The notes: generated by a model from the letters alone, not told the origin. A DNA stretch of 39,647 bases from Robiginitomaculum sp. (GCA_026982415.1 JALSHE010000113.1:1-39647); one strand, 5' to 3'; counted from the first letter of the stretch, positions 1 through 8,806 are shown. Made by a program: numbers and translations.

Positions 1-73
1 TGGTACGGATGAGGCGGAGCCAATCGCGACGTTCGGAAAATGACAATTCCGTTTCATTGTTTTGGCCGCTCAT
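1..73 (-). CDS. dprA: DprA/Smf DNA-processing protein, N-terminal fragment
   Basis: Only the first 24 codons lie in the window; the gene runs off the left edge. The ATG at 73-71 overlaps the plsY stop by an ATGA junction, which implies translational coupling. The peptide includes SFSERRDWLRLIRT, the usual start of alphaproteobacterial DprA just before its helical N-terminal domain. DprA loads RecA on incoming single-stranded DNA during transformation. plsY-dprA adjacency is common in alphaproteobacteria. The identification rests on this short stretch plus gene order, so it is good but not certain. Confidence 0.75.
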   Translation of the reverse strand, partial: MSGQNNETELSFSERRDWLRLIRT

Positions 74-681
74 TCCTTATTTTTCCTCTTTCTTTTCGCG
101 CCTATTTTAGGTTCGGTTCCCGCTAATATCCGCCCAATGTTTTCGCGGTGGCGCAGTATGATGATAGCACCAAGCACCACGCACAGACCTGCAATCTTGG
201 GGTAGCCCATGAAATATGCGGCGATTGGCAAGGCTATTGATGTGATAATACCGGACAAGGAAACAATACGGGTTAGGAGGGCGGACACTATCCAGATGGC
301 GGCAGCAACCAAGCCAATTTGCCAAAACACGGCAAACAAGACCCCGAAATATGTGGCTACACCTTTGCCGCCTTTAAATTTAAGCCAGACCGGATAACAG
401 TGGCCAAACAGAGCAGCACCGCCCGCAATAAGCGACGGGACGAAGCCGAAAAAATGTGCGGCGAGCAGGGCGGCGATGGCGGCCTTGCCCATATCCAACA
501 CTAGCGTAAATATAGCGAGTTTTTTACTGCCCGTGCGCAAAACATTGGTGGCACCAATATTTCCCGATCCAATATTGCGAATATCCCCATGCCCCGCAAA
601 GCGGGCTATCAATAGGCCAAAGGGTATTGATCCGAGTATATAACCCAGAACCAGCGCTAAAATGTTTTCATTCCCCATCAT
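70..681 (-). CDS. plsY: Glycerol-3-phosphate acyltransferase PlsY
   Basis: This inner-membrane enzyme transfers the acyl group of acyl-phosphate to glycerol-3-phosphate, the first step of phospholipid synthesis. The 203-residue length is normal. All three PlsY signature loops are present: SIPFGLLIARF followed by NIGSGNIGATNVLR near residues 18-48, GHCYPVWLKFKGGKGVAT near 92-109, and HRENIGRILAGTEPKIG near 177-193. Hydrophobic segments separate them, as expected for a multi-pass protein, and the tail is strongly basic (KRKRKNKE). Two ATGs stand together at the start; neither has a strong ribosome binding site, so the second could be used. It sits 15 bases after the dihydroorotase-like gene and overlaps dprA. 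Confidence 0.96.
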   Translation of the reverse strand: MMGNENILALVLGYILGSIPFGLLIARFAGHGDIRNIGSGNIGATNVLRTGSKKLAIFTLVLDMGKAAIAALLAAHFFGFVPSLIAGGAALFGHCYPVWLKFKGGKGVATYFGVLFAVFWQIGLVAAAIWIVSALLTRIVSLSGIITSIALPIAAYFMGYPKIAGLCVVLGAIIILRHRENIGRILAGTEPKIGAKRKRKNKE

Positions 682-696
682 GTTTGCACCATGCCT

Positions 697-1992
697 TTAT
701 ACGCGGTGATTGTCAAAAACGATTTTTCCGTTGCAAATTGTCACGACCGCCGCGCCTTGCATCAGGCGACCATCGAACGGGGTATTGCGGGAGTGTGAAC
801 GCAAATTGTCCACATTACACATCCATGGTTTTCCAGGGTCAATCAGGACGAGGTCTGCGGGGGCGCCAATCTCTAATACGCCTTGTGGCAGGCCGAGCAT
901 ATCGGCGGGGGTGGAGGTGACGGCACGCAGGAAAGCTATTAGGTCTAGCTGTCCGTCTGCCACCAATGTTAATCCGGCGGGCAAGAGCATTTCCAGTGAG
1001 GCCGCGCCGAACCCTGCCTCGGCAAATGGTCTGCGTTTATCACCGGACGGACGCGGGTCGTGGGCGGAGACTATGATGTCGATACTGCCGTCGTTTACGG
1101 CTTTCAATAAGGCTTGGCGATCGTCTTCGCCGCGCAAGGGAGGGTCTAATTTGGCAAAGGTGCGGTAATCACCAATGTCCAATTCGTTCAGCGCCAGATG
1201 ATTGATACTGACGGATGCGGATACGTCTAAGCCGCGAGATTTAGCGCGGCGTAAGGCGGGTAAGGTTTCTGTGCTTGATATCAAGTCGAGCAAATAGCGC
1301 GCCCCCGTAAGCTCAACCAAAGCAATATCGCGCTCGGCCATAATACGTTCGGCTGCGGCGGGCGCGGCGGTTAGGCCGAGGCGAGCAGAGAAGTCACTTT
1401 CATGGGCGACAGCATTCCTAGAGAGATCAGGGTCAACGGGGCGGTGGGCAATCAGGGCATTAAAGGCCGATGAATAGGCCATGAGACGGCGCATCAATCC
1501 GGCATTACTAATGGGTGCGTCACCGTTAGAAAACATTACCGCACCCGCTTCGCTCATCAGGCCCAGCTCTGTCATGTCGGTACAGTCCAGATTTTTAGTG
1601 AGTGCCCCAGCCGCATAAACATTGACCGGAGAGGTCTCGCGCGCTCTTCGACCAATGAAATCCACTAATGAAATATCGTCTATCACCGGATTGGTTTGCG
1701 GCATGACCACCATGGACGTGACACCACCTGCCGCCGCCGCCCGTCCGGCGCTGGCCAGGGTTTCTTTGTGTTCCGCGCCCGGTTCGCCTGTGACCACGCG
1801 CATATCAATTAAGCCAGGGCAGAGGATAAGGCCGTCTGCATCTATGTTTTCAATATCAGGGCTAAGACCTTCGGCGAATAAATCCGTGCCGAACGCCACA
1901 ATCACACCATCCTCGACCAGCAGGTCACCGCGCTTATCATAGCCACTCTTTGGGTCGATAAGACGCGCATTGCTAATGGCTAATTTAGGCAT
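697..1992 (-). CDS. pyrC: Dihydroorotase-like protein without metal ligands (PyrC'/PyrX type)
   Basis: The 431-residue protein has the amidohydrolase fold of class I dihydroorotase, with recognisable PGLIDM, NPVIDD, AGLMRRLMAY, ELTGARYL and PFAEAGFG blocks. The catalytic residues are largely gone. The HxH metal motif (normally DMHVHLREPG) reads DMRVVTGEPG. The block usually written HVSTA reads DLISSTE, and the TDHAPH block reads SAHDPR. It is therefore most likely a pseudoenzyme, comparable to PyrC' of Pseudomonas, which supports aspartate transcarbamoylase assembly. It lies 58 bases after pyrB. The ATG is preceded by a near-perfect Shine-Dalgarno (AGGAGGAGGT). A catalytic dihydroorotase should be encoded elsewhere in the genome. 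Confidence 0.88.
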   Translation of the reverse strand: MPKLAISNARLIDPKSGYDKRGDLLVEDGVIVAFGTDLFAEGLSPDIENIDADGLILCPGLIDMRVVTGEPGAEHKETLASAGRAAAAGGVTSMVVMPQTNPVIDDISLVDFIGRRARETSPVNVYAAGALTKNLDCTDMTELGLMSEAGAVMFSNGDAPISNAGLMRRLMAYSSAFNALIAHRPVDPDLSRNAVAHESDFSARLGLTAAPAAAERIMAERDIALVELTGARYLLDLISSTETLPALRRAKSRGLDVSASVSINHLALNELDIGDYRTFAKLDPPLRGEDDRQALLKAVNDGSIDIIVSAHDPRPSGDKRRPFAEAGFGAASLEMLLPAGLTLVADGQLDLIAFLRAVTSTPADMLGLPQGVLEIGAPADLVLIDPGKPWMCNVDNLRSHSRNTPFDGRLMQGAAVVTICNGKIVFDNHRV

Positions 1993-2050
1993 TACGACCT
2001 CCTCCTGTGCGCGGCAGCGTGGTGAGGGAATGGGATGTAGAAAGTTAAAC

Positions 2051-3019
2051 TCATACCTCTGTATCTCCGCCTTGCGATAATAAATGCAAGATGGCCATGC
2101 GCATGGCGACGCCGGTTTCTACTTGTCTGGTGATAAGGCTGATGTTTGGGTCATCGGCTATGTCGGAGCTGATTTCCACGCCCCTATTCATGGGGCCTGG
2201 ATGCATGACCAAGGCACCTGGTGCGGCATATTCCAGCTTACTTCGGTCAAGGCCGTAAAAATGAAAATATTCACGTTTGGACGGGACAAAACTTCCGCTC
2301 ATGCGCTCGAGTTGTAGGCGCAGCATCATGACGACATCACAGCCTTTTAGACCGCCCTTCATGTCGTGGTAAACTTCCACACCCCATTGATCCGCATCCA
2401 GTGGTATTAAGGTCGGCGGCCCTATAAGGCGTATCTCTGCCCCTAATATGTTCAAGAGTTGCACATTAGAGCGGGCGACCCGTGAGTGCAAAATATCACC
2501 ACAAATGGCAATACGCAGCCCGTCGATTGCCCCGAGACGTGTGCGCAAAGTCAGGGCATCTAGGAGAGCTTGGGTTGGATGTTCATGGGTTCCGTCGCCT
2601 GCATTGATAACTGCGCAAGAGACTTTTTGCGAAAGCAGCGCAGGCGCACCAGATGCGCTATGGCGAATGACCAATAAATCCGGGTTCATGGCATTAAGGG
2701 TGGTGGCGGTGTCGAGCAAAGTCTCGCCCTTGGAGGCGCTTGAGGTCGCCATGGACATATTGATGACGTCCGCGCCGAGCCTGCGTCCGGCTAGCTCGAA
2801 TGATTTTTCCGTTCGGGTCGAATTTTCGAAAAACAAATTGATCAGAGTTTTGCCCGCCAACACATTATTGCGGGCGTCTTTTTGCACCGATAAATCCAGA
2901 TAAGTCTCGGCGAGGTCGAGCAGGGAATCAATATCGGGGCGGTGCAAATCCGCTATAGAGAGGAGATGGCGGGTATTGAGCCTTGATCCTTCACTGGGTG
3001 ATATATGCGTGTTTGACAT
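2051..3019 (-). CDS. pyrB: Aspartate carbamoyltransferase catalytic subunit
   Basis: This enzyme condenses carbamoyl phosphate with aspartate in de novo pyrimidine synthesis. The carbamoyl-phosphate loop [20 protein letters not shown], the [15 protein letters not shown] motif, [11 protein letters not shown] and the C-terminal [11 protein letters not shown] block are all intact. The frame is open to 3100, but the start was set at 3019 (MSNTHIS). There an AAGGAT ribosome binding site sits about six bases upstream, and the extra 27 upstream residues are not typical of the family. It is the first gene of a minus-strand run followed by the inactive dihydroorotase, as in pyrB-pyrC' pairs that form a dodecameric ATCase. 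Confidence 0.96.
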   Translation of the reverse strand: MSNTHISPSEGSRLNTRHLLSIADLHRPDIDSLLDLAETYLDLSVQKDARNNVLAGKTLINLFFENSTRTEKSFELAGRRLGADVINMSMATSSASKGETLLDTATTLNAMNPDLLVIRHSASGAPALLSQKVSCAVINAGDGTHEHPTQALLDALTLRTRLGAIDGLRIAICGDILHSRVARSNVQLLNILGAEIRLIGPPTLIPLDADQWGVEVYHDMKGGLKGCDVVMMLRLQLERMSGSFVPSKREYFHFYGLDRSKLEYAAPGALVMHPGPMNRGVEISSDIADDPNISLITRQVETGVAMRMAILHLLSQGGDTEV

Positions 3020-3187
3020 AACATCCTTGTCGATTTTCGCGGTTTTAAGGAATATGCCTATAAATGTAAAGTGGCTTGTGTATGGGTTTTTCTTATTCAC
3101 ACAACAATATCCTCACTTTTTGTTATCAAGAACTAGCCGCTTTAGCGGTGCAGAGCCGGAACCTCAATGTTTAGCGCAAAGTATGAG

Positions 3188-3211
3188 GTCATGGGGTAAG
3201 CCCAGGATGAC
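3188..3211. repeat. Imperfect palindrome resembling alphaproteobacterial intergenic repeats
   Basis: GTCATGGGG, a short TAAG-containing loop and CCCAGGATGAC form an imperfect inverted repeat in the spacer between divergent pyrB and the M20 peptidase. On the other strand it reads as a GTCATCCTGGG half-site, similar to the dispersed TGTCATCC-type palindromes of many alphaproteobacteria. It may be a decayed copy. A second small hairpin (CCGCT-TT-AGCGG) lies at 3137-3148. Neither has a poly-T tail. Confidence 0.4.
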
Positions 3212-3264
3212 AAAGATAAAATATGTGGTATGGAGTATATATGTGAGCAAATGAGAGTCGGATT

Positions 3265-4722
3265 ATGAAGAAAATATTGTTAGGTGTTTTGGGGTTGTTG
3301 GTTTTGGTGGTTGGCACTGTTTTGATGCGCACATTGTCGCTTGGGAAACAAGTGCAGAACGATGTGCCGCTAGCCGACCTAATCGAAGTTGATGCCGGGC
3401 AAGCGGCAGCAAATCTCTCGACCGCTATTCGGTTCAAAACCGTCACCATGCAGAACCGAGAAGATACGGACTGGCCTTTGTTTCTTGAGTTCCAAGCCTG
3501 GCTCAAAACCACATATCCAAATTTCTACGGCGCGGTGAAATCCGAACAAGTGGTGGAATACGCGCAGATGAATGTCTGGCAAGGCAGTGATGCATCGCTC
3601 GCGCCTATCGTATTTCTCGCCCACCAAGATGTTGTCCCGGCCAAGGCATCGGACGCGGGATGGGACTATCCACCGTTCGATGGCACCATAGCGGACGGGT
3701 TTGTTTATGGGCGCGGTGCGATTGATGATAAAGGCTCGCTGATAGCTTTGCTGGAAGGCGCAGACCGTTTGGCAGCCAGCGGGTACAAGCCCAAGCGCAC
3801 GCTGATATTCGCTTTTGGGCACGACGAAGAAGTGGCCGGGCGCGGCGCGGATGCTATTTCAAAATTGCTGGAGACACGCGGCATTAAACCCTATGCGGTG
3901 ATTGATGAGGGCGGGGCTATCCTCACCGGCATGAGCGGTATTCCGGGGCAGCTTGCGTCTATCGGCGTGGCGGAGAAGGGCTATCTCACCCTCAAGCTTA
4001 CCGCCAAAGCGCGGGGCGGTCATTCCTCGACCCCGCCGGAATACACCGCCATTGGCGCCCTCGCCAAAGCCATCACCAAGCTGGAAGCTAGTCCTTTCGA
4101 GAATGGCCGCGATGTTGTTATGAATAAAATGCTGAAAGCCACCGCGCCCAGAATGCCGTTCAAACAGCGTATGGCCATTGCCAATCTGTGGCTATTTGGT
4201 CCTATGGTTGAGAAAAATTTACGCGAAAACGAACTCACCCATGCCATGATGGGCACCACGATTGCGCCCACCATTATCGATGCGGGCTTTAAAGAAAACG
4301 CCCTGCCGCGCGAGGCGACGGCCTATATAAATTTTCGCCTCCATAGCCGCGACAGCATCAAAAGCGTCACCGAGCATGTGCGCAAAGTGATAGATGACGA
4401 AAACATAGACATCAGCATGAACGATAATATAGGCGCCGAACCGTCCCCCGTATCGCAAATCGGCACCGGCCCATATCTGTGGCTAGAAGAAGTGGTCAAC
4501 GCCACATTCCCCGAAGCCCTAGTCGCCCCCAACACCGTAGTCGGCGGCACAGATTCCCGCTTTTTCGCCCGCAACACAGACGACATATACCGCTTCGCCC
4601 CCTATGTGTTCGACGCAAGCGACATAGCAAGAATACACGGCCTGAACGAGCGTATGAATGTTGAAGCGTTCGCGAAAGCGGTACAGGTTTATTATTTGAT
4701 GGTTGAGAAGGCTGGGGGGTAG
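3265..4722 (+). CDS. M20 family metallopeptidase (PM20D1/CPS1-like), membrane-anchored
   Basis: The product is a 485-residue zinc-dependent peptidase or amidase. A hydrophobic N-terminal segment (about residues 4-24) acts as a signal anchor, which places the enzyme in the periplasm. Metal and catalytic motifs of M20 are visible: HQD at 120-122, GRGAIDDKG around 149-157, GHDEEVAGRG around 186-194, and the dimerisation-domain start GGHSSTPP. Length and motif spacing fit the carboxypeptidase-S/PM20D1 branch, whose members cleave or condense N-acyl amino acids and dipeptides. The natural substrate here cannot be read from sequence. It is divergent from pyrB and convergent with the toxin-antitoxin pair, ending one base before it. 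Confidence 0.9.
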   Translation: MKKILLGVLGLLVLVVGTVLMRTLSLGKQVQNDVPLADLIEVDAGQAAANLSTAIRFKTVTMQNREDTDWPLFLEFQAWLKTTYPNFYGAVKSEQVVEYAQMNVWQGSDASLAPIVFLAHQDVVPAKASDAGWDYPPFDGTIADGFVYGRGAIDDKGSLIALLEGADRLAASGYKPKRTLIFAFGHDEEVAGRGADAISKLLETRGIKPYAVIDEGGAILTGMSGIPGQLASIGVAEKGYLTLKLTAKARGGHSSTPPEYTAIGALAKAITKLEASPFENGRDVVMNKMLKATAPRMPFKQRMAIANLWLFGPMVEKNLRENELTHAMMGTTIAPTIIDAGFKENALPREATAYINFRLHSRDSIKSVTEHVRKVIDDENIDISMNDNIGAEPSPVSQIGTGPYLWLEEVVNATFPEALVAPNTVVGGTDSRFFARNTDDIYRFAPYVFDASDIARIHGLNERMNVEAFAKAVQVYYLMVEKAGG

Positions 4723-4723
4723 A

Positions 4724-5131
4724 TTACGGACTGACGAAACCAGTGCTTTTCAAGGCTTTTTTATCAAAGGTAAGAAGCGTGTCATAACCTTTTTCTTTCG
4801 CTATTTGCCGAATGAGATAGTCAGAAAAATCCGCTTGCCCGCTCCGAAATCGTTGCAGGGCGACTAGGCAAGCTTCGAGGTTTTCAATATCAAAAACCGC
4901 TACAGACATGATACGGTTTAAGACTTCGCCGCAATCCGCTTTTGAGAATTTGTAAGCGGTTTTTAAAACCCAATTGACTTCACATAAAACAATGCAAGAG
5001 ATAAATGCTGGTGCTTTGGCCGTCAAATTTTCAACAATTGACGTAGCTTTTGGGCTTTGGCGTTTATCGTCTTGGACTATATAGCGCACGAGGATATTTG
5101 TATCGAGTGCAAATGGTTTTTGGGCAGGCAT
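4724..5131 (-). CDS. vapC: PIN-domain ribonuclease toxin, VapC type
   Basis: The 135-residue protein is a single PIN domain. The acidic residues that bind the catalytic metal are present: D10 in ALDTN, E51 in CEVNW, D104 (or D101) in QADFSDYLI, and D123 in TFDKKA. VapC toxins are endoribonucleases that cleave tRNA or rRNA when the antitoxin is lost. Its ATG shares one base with the stop of the upstream antitoxin gene (TAATG), the typical coupling for such pairs. The specific RNA target is unknown. It could be chromosomal and domesticated, because no mobile element was seen beside it. Confidence 0.9.
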   Translation of the reverse strand: MPAQKPFALDTNILVRYIVQDDKRQSPKATSIVENLTAKAPAFISCIVLCEVNWVLKTAYKFSKADCGEVLNRIMSVAVFDIENLEACLVALQRFRSGQADFSDYLIRQIAKEKGYDTLLTFDKKALKSTGFVSP

Positions 5132-5364
5132 TATTTGGCCGCGTTTTGGGTGATGGCGTCTTGCATATCTGCAATGCTTTTCTTGGCGCCCTTATAAGAC
5201 CCAAACCCTTTTAGGGCGCGCACATCCATTGTTCGGGACTTTAATACATAGCCACCATTCTCCAAAGGTTCGAAAATAACTTTATCCCCAGTTTTTAAGT
5301 GCAAAGCGTCTCGCAAGGCCTTAGGCAGTGTAATTTGTCCTTTGGTAGTTAGAGTCGACTCCAT
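5131..5364 (-). CDS. vapB: AbrB/SpoVT-type antitoxin, VapB/MazE-like
   Basis: The 77-residue protein begins with a swapped-hairpin AbrB DNA-binding domain (STLTTKGQITLPKALRD, then LHLKTGDKVIFEP). The C-terminal region of about 30 residues (ALKGFGSYKGAKKSIADM) would neutralise the PIN toxin. Antitoxin first, toxin second with overlap is the canonical order. Such antitoxins usually repress their own promoter, and a repeat array suited to this lies directly upstream at 5371-5408. Confidence 0.9.
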   Translation of the reverse strand: MESTLTTKGQITLPKALRDALHLKTGDKVIFEPLENGGYVLKSRTMDVRALKGFGSYKGAKKSIADMQDAITQNAAK

Positions 5365-5370
5365 AACAAT

Positions 5371-5408
5371 ATCCTTACTTTATTTAAAATCCTTACTTAA
5401 AGGTAAGG
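5371..5408 (-). promoter_or_regulatory. Operator-like repeats upstream of the vapBC-type operon
   Basis: ATCCTTACTT occurs twice as a direct repeat (5371-5380 and 5389-5398). The second copy forms a perfect 6-base inverted repeat, CCTTAC-N6-GTAAGG (5391-5408). The array begins seven bases before the antitoxin ATG. AbrB-type antitoxins bind such repeats to autoregulate. Binding is inferred; the repeats themselves are directly visible. Confidence 0.65.
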
Positions 5409-5528
5409 GATGGTGATTTAATGTCAAGGCCGTATTTTCAGTTTTGAATTTCATCCCACAGGAAAAAGCGTACGTTGGAGAAAATCCATAATCCTTGTCT
5501 GTACGTCAATTTTGTGTAGTCTGTCACA

Positions 5529-6041
5529 ATGAACAAAAAAATTAGACTCACATTAGGCAGGTTAGTTTTCGCGCTTGCATTAGGAGCGTTACTGGGTAGT
5601 TCAGTTACGACCGTGGAGTATTTAATCAATCTGTACCAGGTGAATGGCAGCGAACATTTCAATGAATGGGCTTTGTCTAAAGGGTTACGAGTATTTATTC
5701 CATCATATATTATTTGGTTGATTGCTTTGTTGGTTTTTGGTGTCCCTGTCTGGTTGTTCCTTCATTGGGCAGAGAAAACTCATTGGGTTTATGCGGTTGC
5801 ATCTGGGTTTTTAATCCCGTTCACAATAATATTGGCCATGGGAACTGGTTTTTTTACGGGAAAAAGTAGTGGTAATTTATCCTATTACGGGAATGGTGGG
5901 CAGCAGTGGCTTGACGGGAGTATAACTCCTTTCGGATGGGAAATTGCTTTTCGCTCTGCAATTTATTATGCAGTTATAGGTGTATGCATATCCACCATGA
6001 TTTGGTTCATTTGCTACAGAACCATAAATAAAAAGCCGTAA
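5529..6041 (+). CDS. Unknown multi-pass membrane protein, 170 aa
   Basis: Family not recognised. Four hydrophobic stretches are visible: around residues 10-33 (LVFALALGALLGSSVTTVEYL), 54-78 (FIPSYIIWLIALLVFGVPVWLF), 86-108 (VYAVASGFLIPFTIILAMGTG) and 140-163. The ends are short and basic. A glycine/asparagine-rich loop (GNLSYYGNGGQQW) lies before the last helix. The codon use is more AT-rich than that of flanking genes, which may indicate acquired DNA near the toxin-antitoxin pair. The ribosome binding site is weak. No function is proposed. Confidence 0.65.
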   Translation: MNKKIRLTLGRLVFALALGALLGSSVTTVEYLINLYQVNGSEHFNEWALSKGLRVFIPSYIIWLIALLVFGVPVWLFLHWAEKTHWVYAVASGFLIPFTIILAMGTGFFTGKSSGNLSYYGNGGQQWLDGSITPFGWEIAFRSAIYYAVIGVCISTMIWFICYRTINKKP

Positions 6042-6134
6042 TCATTATTTTATTTGCGGCAAATTAACTCCGGCTTTTCTATCTGGATTGCAAGCATAAG
6101 GCGCAAATCGTTTTTCTTGTAAGCGGCATAATGG

Positions 6135-6154
6135 ATACCGACCTTCGTCGGTAT
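6135..6154. other. Perfect 8-bp hairpin between convergent genes
   Basis: ATACCGAC-CTTC-GTCGGTAT is an uninterrupted stem with a four-base loop between the convergent membrane-protein and hydrolase genes. There is no T-run on either side, so it is not a textbook intrinsic terminator. It may still block read-through or protect a 3' end. Confidence 0.5.
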
Positions 6155-6169
6155 AGCGGTTGAGGAGAA

Positions 6170-7048
6170 TTACCCAACCCCCTCAACAAACTCAACCACC
6201 GCACCCATTGTCCGCTTCATATCTTCTAAGCATGGCACATGGCCTAGGTCTTCGTAGATTATTGTTTGGCAGTTTTCTATGCCGGCTTGCCAGATTGGGG
6301 CGGCGCTTACGTGGAGGATTTGGTCTTTTTTGCCCCAGACTAAGAGTGTGGGGGCTTTGATGTTTTGCAACTTGTCTTCTAACAATCCCGTATCAAAGAA
6401 ATCGTTGAAAATATGCTCGTAAGCATCCCGGCGGCTGACATGGACATCGGCCATAGTGTTTTTGATGAATTTCGGCATATAAGGCGGCTTGGCCATGACC
6501 AGATCAAAAAATGCGAAAAACTCGGCGCGGGTTTTCGGCAAGAACATATTACGGCCTTCTTCCTCGAAAACGCGGCCAATATCGCTCGGTTCGGGTGAGG
6601 TTATGCCCGCCGGGTCGAGCAGGATAATGCTTTTTGTCATATCAGGGTGGGCGACGGCAAAGGCGGCGGCGATAAACCCGCCCATGGAAGAGCCGACCAA
6701 GTGGGCTTGGTCTATCTTCAAATGCCCCAACAGTTTGGCCAGCCATTCAACCTGTGTGGCAATACTATAATTGGCGTCCGGACTATAGGGCGTCTCGCCG
6801 TGTCCGGCCATGTCTGGCGCGATGATATGGTAATCCTTGGCCAACATTTTCGCCGGACGGTGCCACAATGTTTTATCCGCCGTATAGCCGTGTATAAATA
6901 CCATAACAGGTTTGCTGACATTTTCATTATCATAATACACCATATTGAGGCCATCAAGCTTAGCGACCTTGCGCTCCAACCCCGCCGCCTTGCGCTCAAA
7001 GTTCATCAATTTAGCAGTGAGCCGCGCGCCTAAACCTGGTTTTGTCAT
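6170..7048 (-). CDS. Alpha/beta-fold hydrolase (lipase/esterase-like)
   Basis: The protein is a serine hydrolase of about 292 residues. The oxyanion-loop HGYTADK, the nucleophile elbow GSSMGG, the acid in VWGKKDQIL and the catalytic histidine in LGHVPCLED occur in the right order and spacing. The profile resembles monoacylglycerol-lipase or triacylglycerol-lipase-like hydrolases, but the substrate is not determinable. The start at 7048 was chosen because AAGGGG lies a few bases upstream; the frame extends eight codons further without a better signal. It stands alone, convergent with the 170-residue membrane protein and 144 bases after thpR. Confidence 0.88.
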   Translation of the reverse strand: MTKPGLGARLTAKLMNFERKAAGLERKVAKLDGLNMVYYDNENVSKPVMVFIHGYTADKTLWHRPAKMLAKDYHIIAPDMAGHGETPYSPDANYSIATQVEWLAKLLGHLKIDQAHLVGSSMGGFIAAAFAVAHPDMTKSIILLDPAGITSPEPSDIGRVFEEEGRNMFLPKTRAEFFAFFDLVMAKPPYMPKFIKNTMADVHVSRRDAYEHIFNDFFDTGLLEDKLQNIKAPTLLVWGKKDQILHVSAAPIWQAGIENCQTIIYEDLGHVPCLEDMKRTMGAVVEFVEGVG

Positions 7049-7192
7049 GATTATCCCCTTGGTGTTTTGCACACCATAGCGCAGGGGCAGGCTTTGTCCA
7101 GATTAACTCGGCGGCAAAACTATAAAGGTGCTGGCGCGCCCGGTGGGCGGATATGGTTCACCTCAAACCCCTATCTCTAATCCTAATAGCCC

Positions 7193-7738
7193 TCACCCAA
7201 CCAACGGATAATTGGCTTCTTTGACATAGGTGTTGGAGCCGTGTTTGTGGCGCTCTACTGAGTACAGTGCAAATTCATCGACCAGAAATGCTTTGGAGGT
7301 GAAGCGGACATGGCGGCGGATATAGCGCTCGAAATCGTCTTTGGCATAGCCGCCGCGCCGTAAATAGGCCAAACTAAGGTGCGGTCTGAAATTGCGGGCT
7401 TCCATTTCTATAGTGCTGCGCCTAGCGGCACTGCGCACATGTTTATGCAATCGGTTCAGGGCAGGGTTATCTTTGACACCGAGCCAGAGTGTGTGCGGGC
7501 GGTTCAAGCCGAAAAAATCCACGCCCATTAGGCTCATGTCAAATCCGTAGCCGGGGGCGCGTGCCAATTCCCGATCCAGGATTTCTGCGTATTCGTCGTT
7601 CAATTCGCCGAAATAACCAACGGTAATGTGTAAATTATCCAGCGGCGCCCAATTGACGCCCTCTATACCTTTTTGCAAAGGCTCTACGGCATCAATGATG
7701 TCTTCGGGAGGTGTTATGGCGGCGAAATATGTGGGCAT
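7193..7738 (-). CDS. thpR: RNA 2',3'-cyclic phosphodiesterase (2H family)
   Basis: The 181-residue protein carries the two HxT/S motifs that define the 2H phosphoesterases: H37-I-T39 in NLHITVGYFGEL and H120-L-S122 in FRPHLSLAYL. ThpR (formerly LigT) opens 2',3'-cyclic phosphate RNA ends and shows 2'-5' ligase activity in vitro. Length and spacing match the family. It begins 21 bases after the aldo/keto reductase stop and is probably co-transcribed with it. No functional link between the two is obvious. Confidence 0.9.
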   Translation of the reverse strand: MPTYFAAITPPEDIIDAVEPLQKGIEGVNWAPLDNLHITVGYFGELNDEYAEILDRELARAPGYGFDMSLMGVDFFGLNRPHTLWLGVKDNPALNRLHKHVRSAARRSTIEMEARNFRPHLSLAYLRRGGYAKDDFERYIRRHVRFTSKAFLVDEFALYSVERHKHGSNTYVKEANYPLVG

Positions 7739-7759
7739 AGCATTATTAGCCTCGTGCGC

Positions 7760-8806
7760 TTACGGGCAGGGCGATCTGTAGTTTACGTGGAATTTGTGTA
7801 CGGCTTTATCCATTTCCGCCGTCCAGTCAATATCAAAGGCGTCGATGTTTTCCTTAAGCTGTGCCAGGCTAGTGGCACCAATAATGGTTGCGGTGGTGAA
7901 AACACGGCTGTCGGTAAATTTCAGAGCGAGCTGCACGGGCGTTATGCCCAGTTCCTTTGCGAGGTCTTCGCTGGCATTAATAGCGTCTTCCGCGTCGCCG
8001 CCTTCATAGCGCTCCATACGCCCGAATAATGTATTGCGAGCGCCCGCAGGTTTGGCACCATTTCTGTACTTCCCGGTGAGGAAGCCTTGGGCGAGGGGTG
8101 AATAAGCCAACAAGCCTATGTCTTCGCGCATGGCTATTTCCGCGAGGTCGTAATCAAAGCGGCGGCTGACCATGGAATATACATTTTGGATGGACGCCAT
8201 GCGCGGCCAGCCGTTTTTCTCGGCTAAGGCGAGATAGCGCATTGTCCCCCACGCACTTTCATTGGACAAGCCGAGATGCCGGATATTGCCTTTCTCAACA
8301 TGGCGGGCGAGAGCTTCTAGCGTGTCTTCAAACGGGATCATCTCGTCAATGCCGAAATCCCGAAATGAGTGAAATCCAAACACTTCGCGCGGACGGTCCG
8401 GCCAATGGAGTTGATATAAATCTATATAGTCCGTCTGGAGAGTTTTCAAAGAGCGCTCAACTGCGAAATTAATATCGGCTTTGGTGTGGCGCGGCGGTGC
8501 GCCTTCGGGGCGGAACCAGTCTGCGCCGTCCATGCGGCCTACGATCTTGGTGGCTATGACCAGCTTATCACGGTCGCTACGGTTTTGGAGCCAAGTGCCG
8601 ATATATTTCTCGGTCAATCCGCGTGTATCCGGCTTGGGCGGTATCGGGTATAATTCCGCCGTATCTATGAAATTAACGCCCCGTTCGAGCGCGTAGTTAA
8701 GCTGGGCATGACCTTCCGCTTCGGTGTTTTGCTGGCCATATGTCATAGTGCCGAGACAGACGCGGGAGACTTTGGTGTCTGTGCCACCAAGATTTGTATA
8801 TTCCAT
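7760..8806 (-). CDS. Aldo/keto reductase, Tas-like
   Basis: This is an NADPH-dependent (beta/alpha)8 oxidoreductase of about 348 residues. The catalytic tetrad is visible: Asp and Tyr in NFIDTAELYPI, Lys in VIATKIVG, and His in YQLHWPDR. The long loop with PIPPKPDTRGLTEKYIG and the block LAYSPLAQGFLTGKY are typical of the Tas/YajO branch. The open frame extends 42 codons upstream, but the start at 8806 (MEYTNLGGT) matches family N-termini and has a GAAGGA ribosome binding site. Substrate unknown. It is divergent from the BAX-inhibitor gene. Confidence 0.92.
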   Translation of the reverse strand: MEYTNLGGTDTKVSRVCLGTMTYGQQNTEAEGHAQLNYALERGVNFIDTAELYPIPPKPDTRGLTEKYIGTWLQNRSDRDKLVIATKIVGRMDGADWFRPEGAPPRHTKADINFAVERSLKTLQTDYIDLYQLHWPDRPREVFGFHSFRDFGIDEMIPFEDTLEALARHVEKGNIRHLGLSNESAWGTMRYLALAEKNGWPRMASIQNVYSMVSRRFDYDLAEIAMREDIGLLAYSPLAQGFLTGKYRNGAKPAGARNTLFGRMERYEGGDAEDAINASEDLAKELGITPVQLALKFTDSRVFTTATIIGATSLAQLKENIDAFDIDWTAEMDKAVHKFHVNYRSPCP

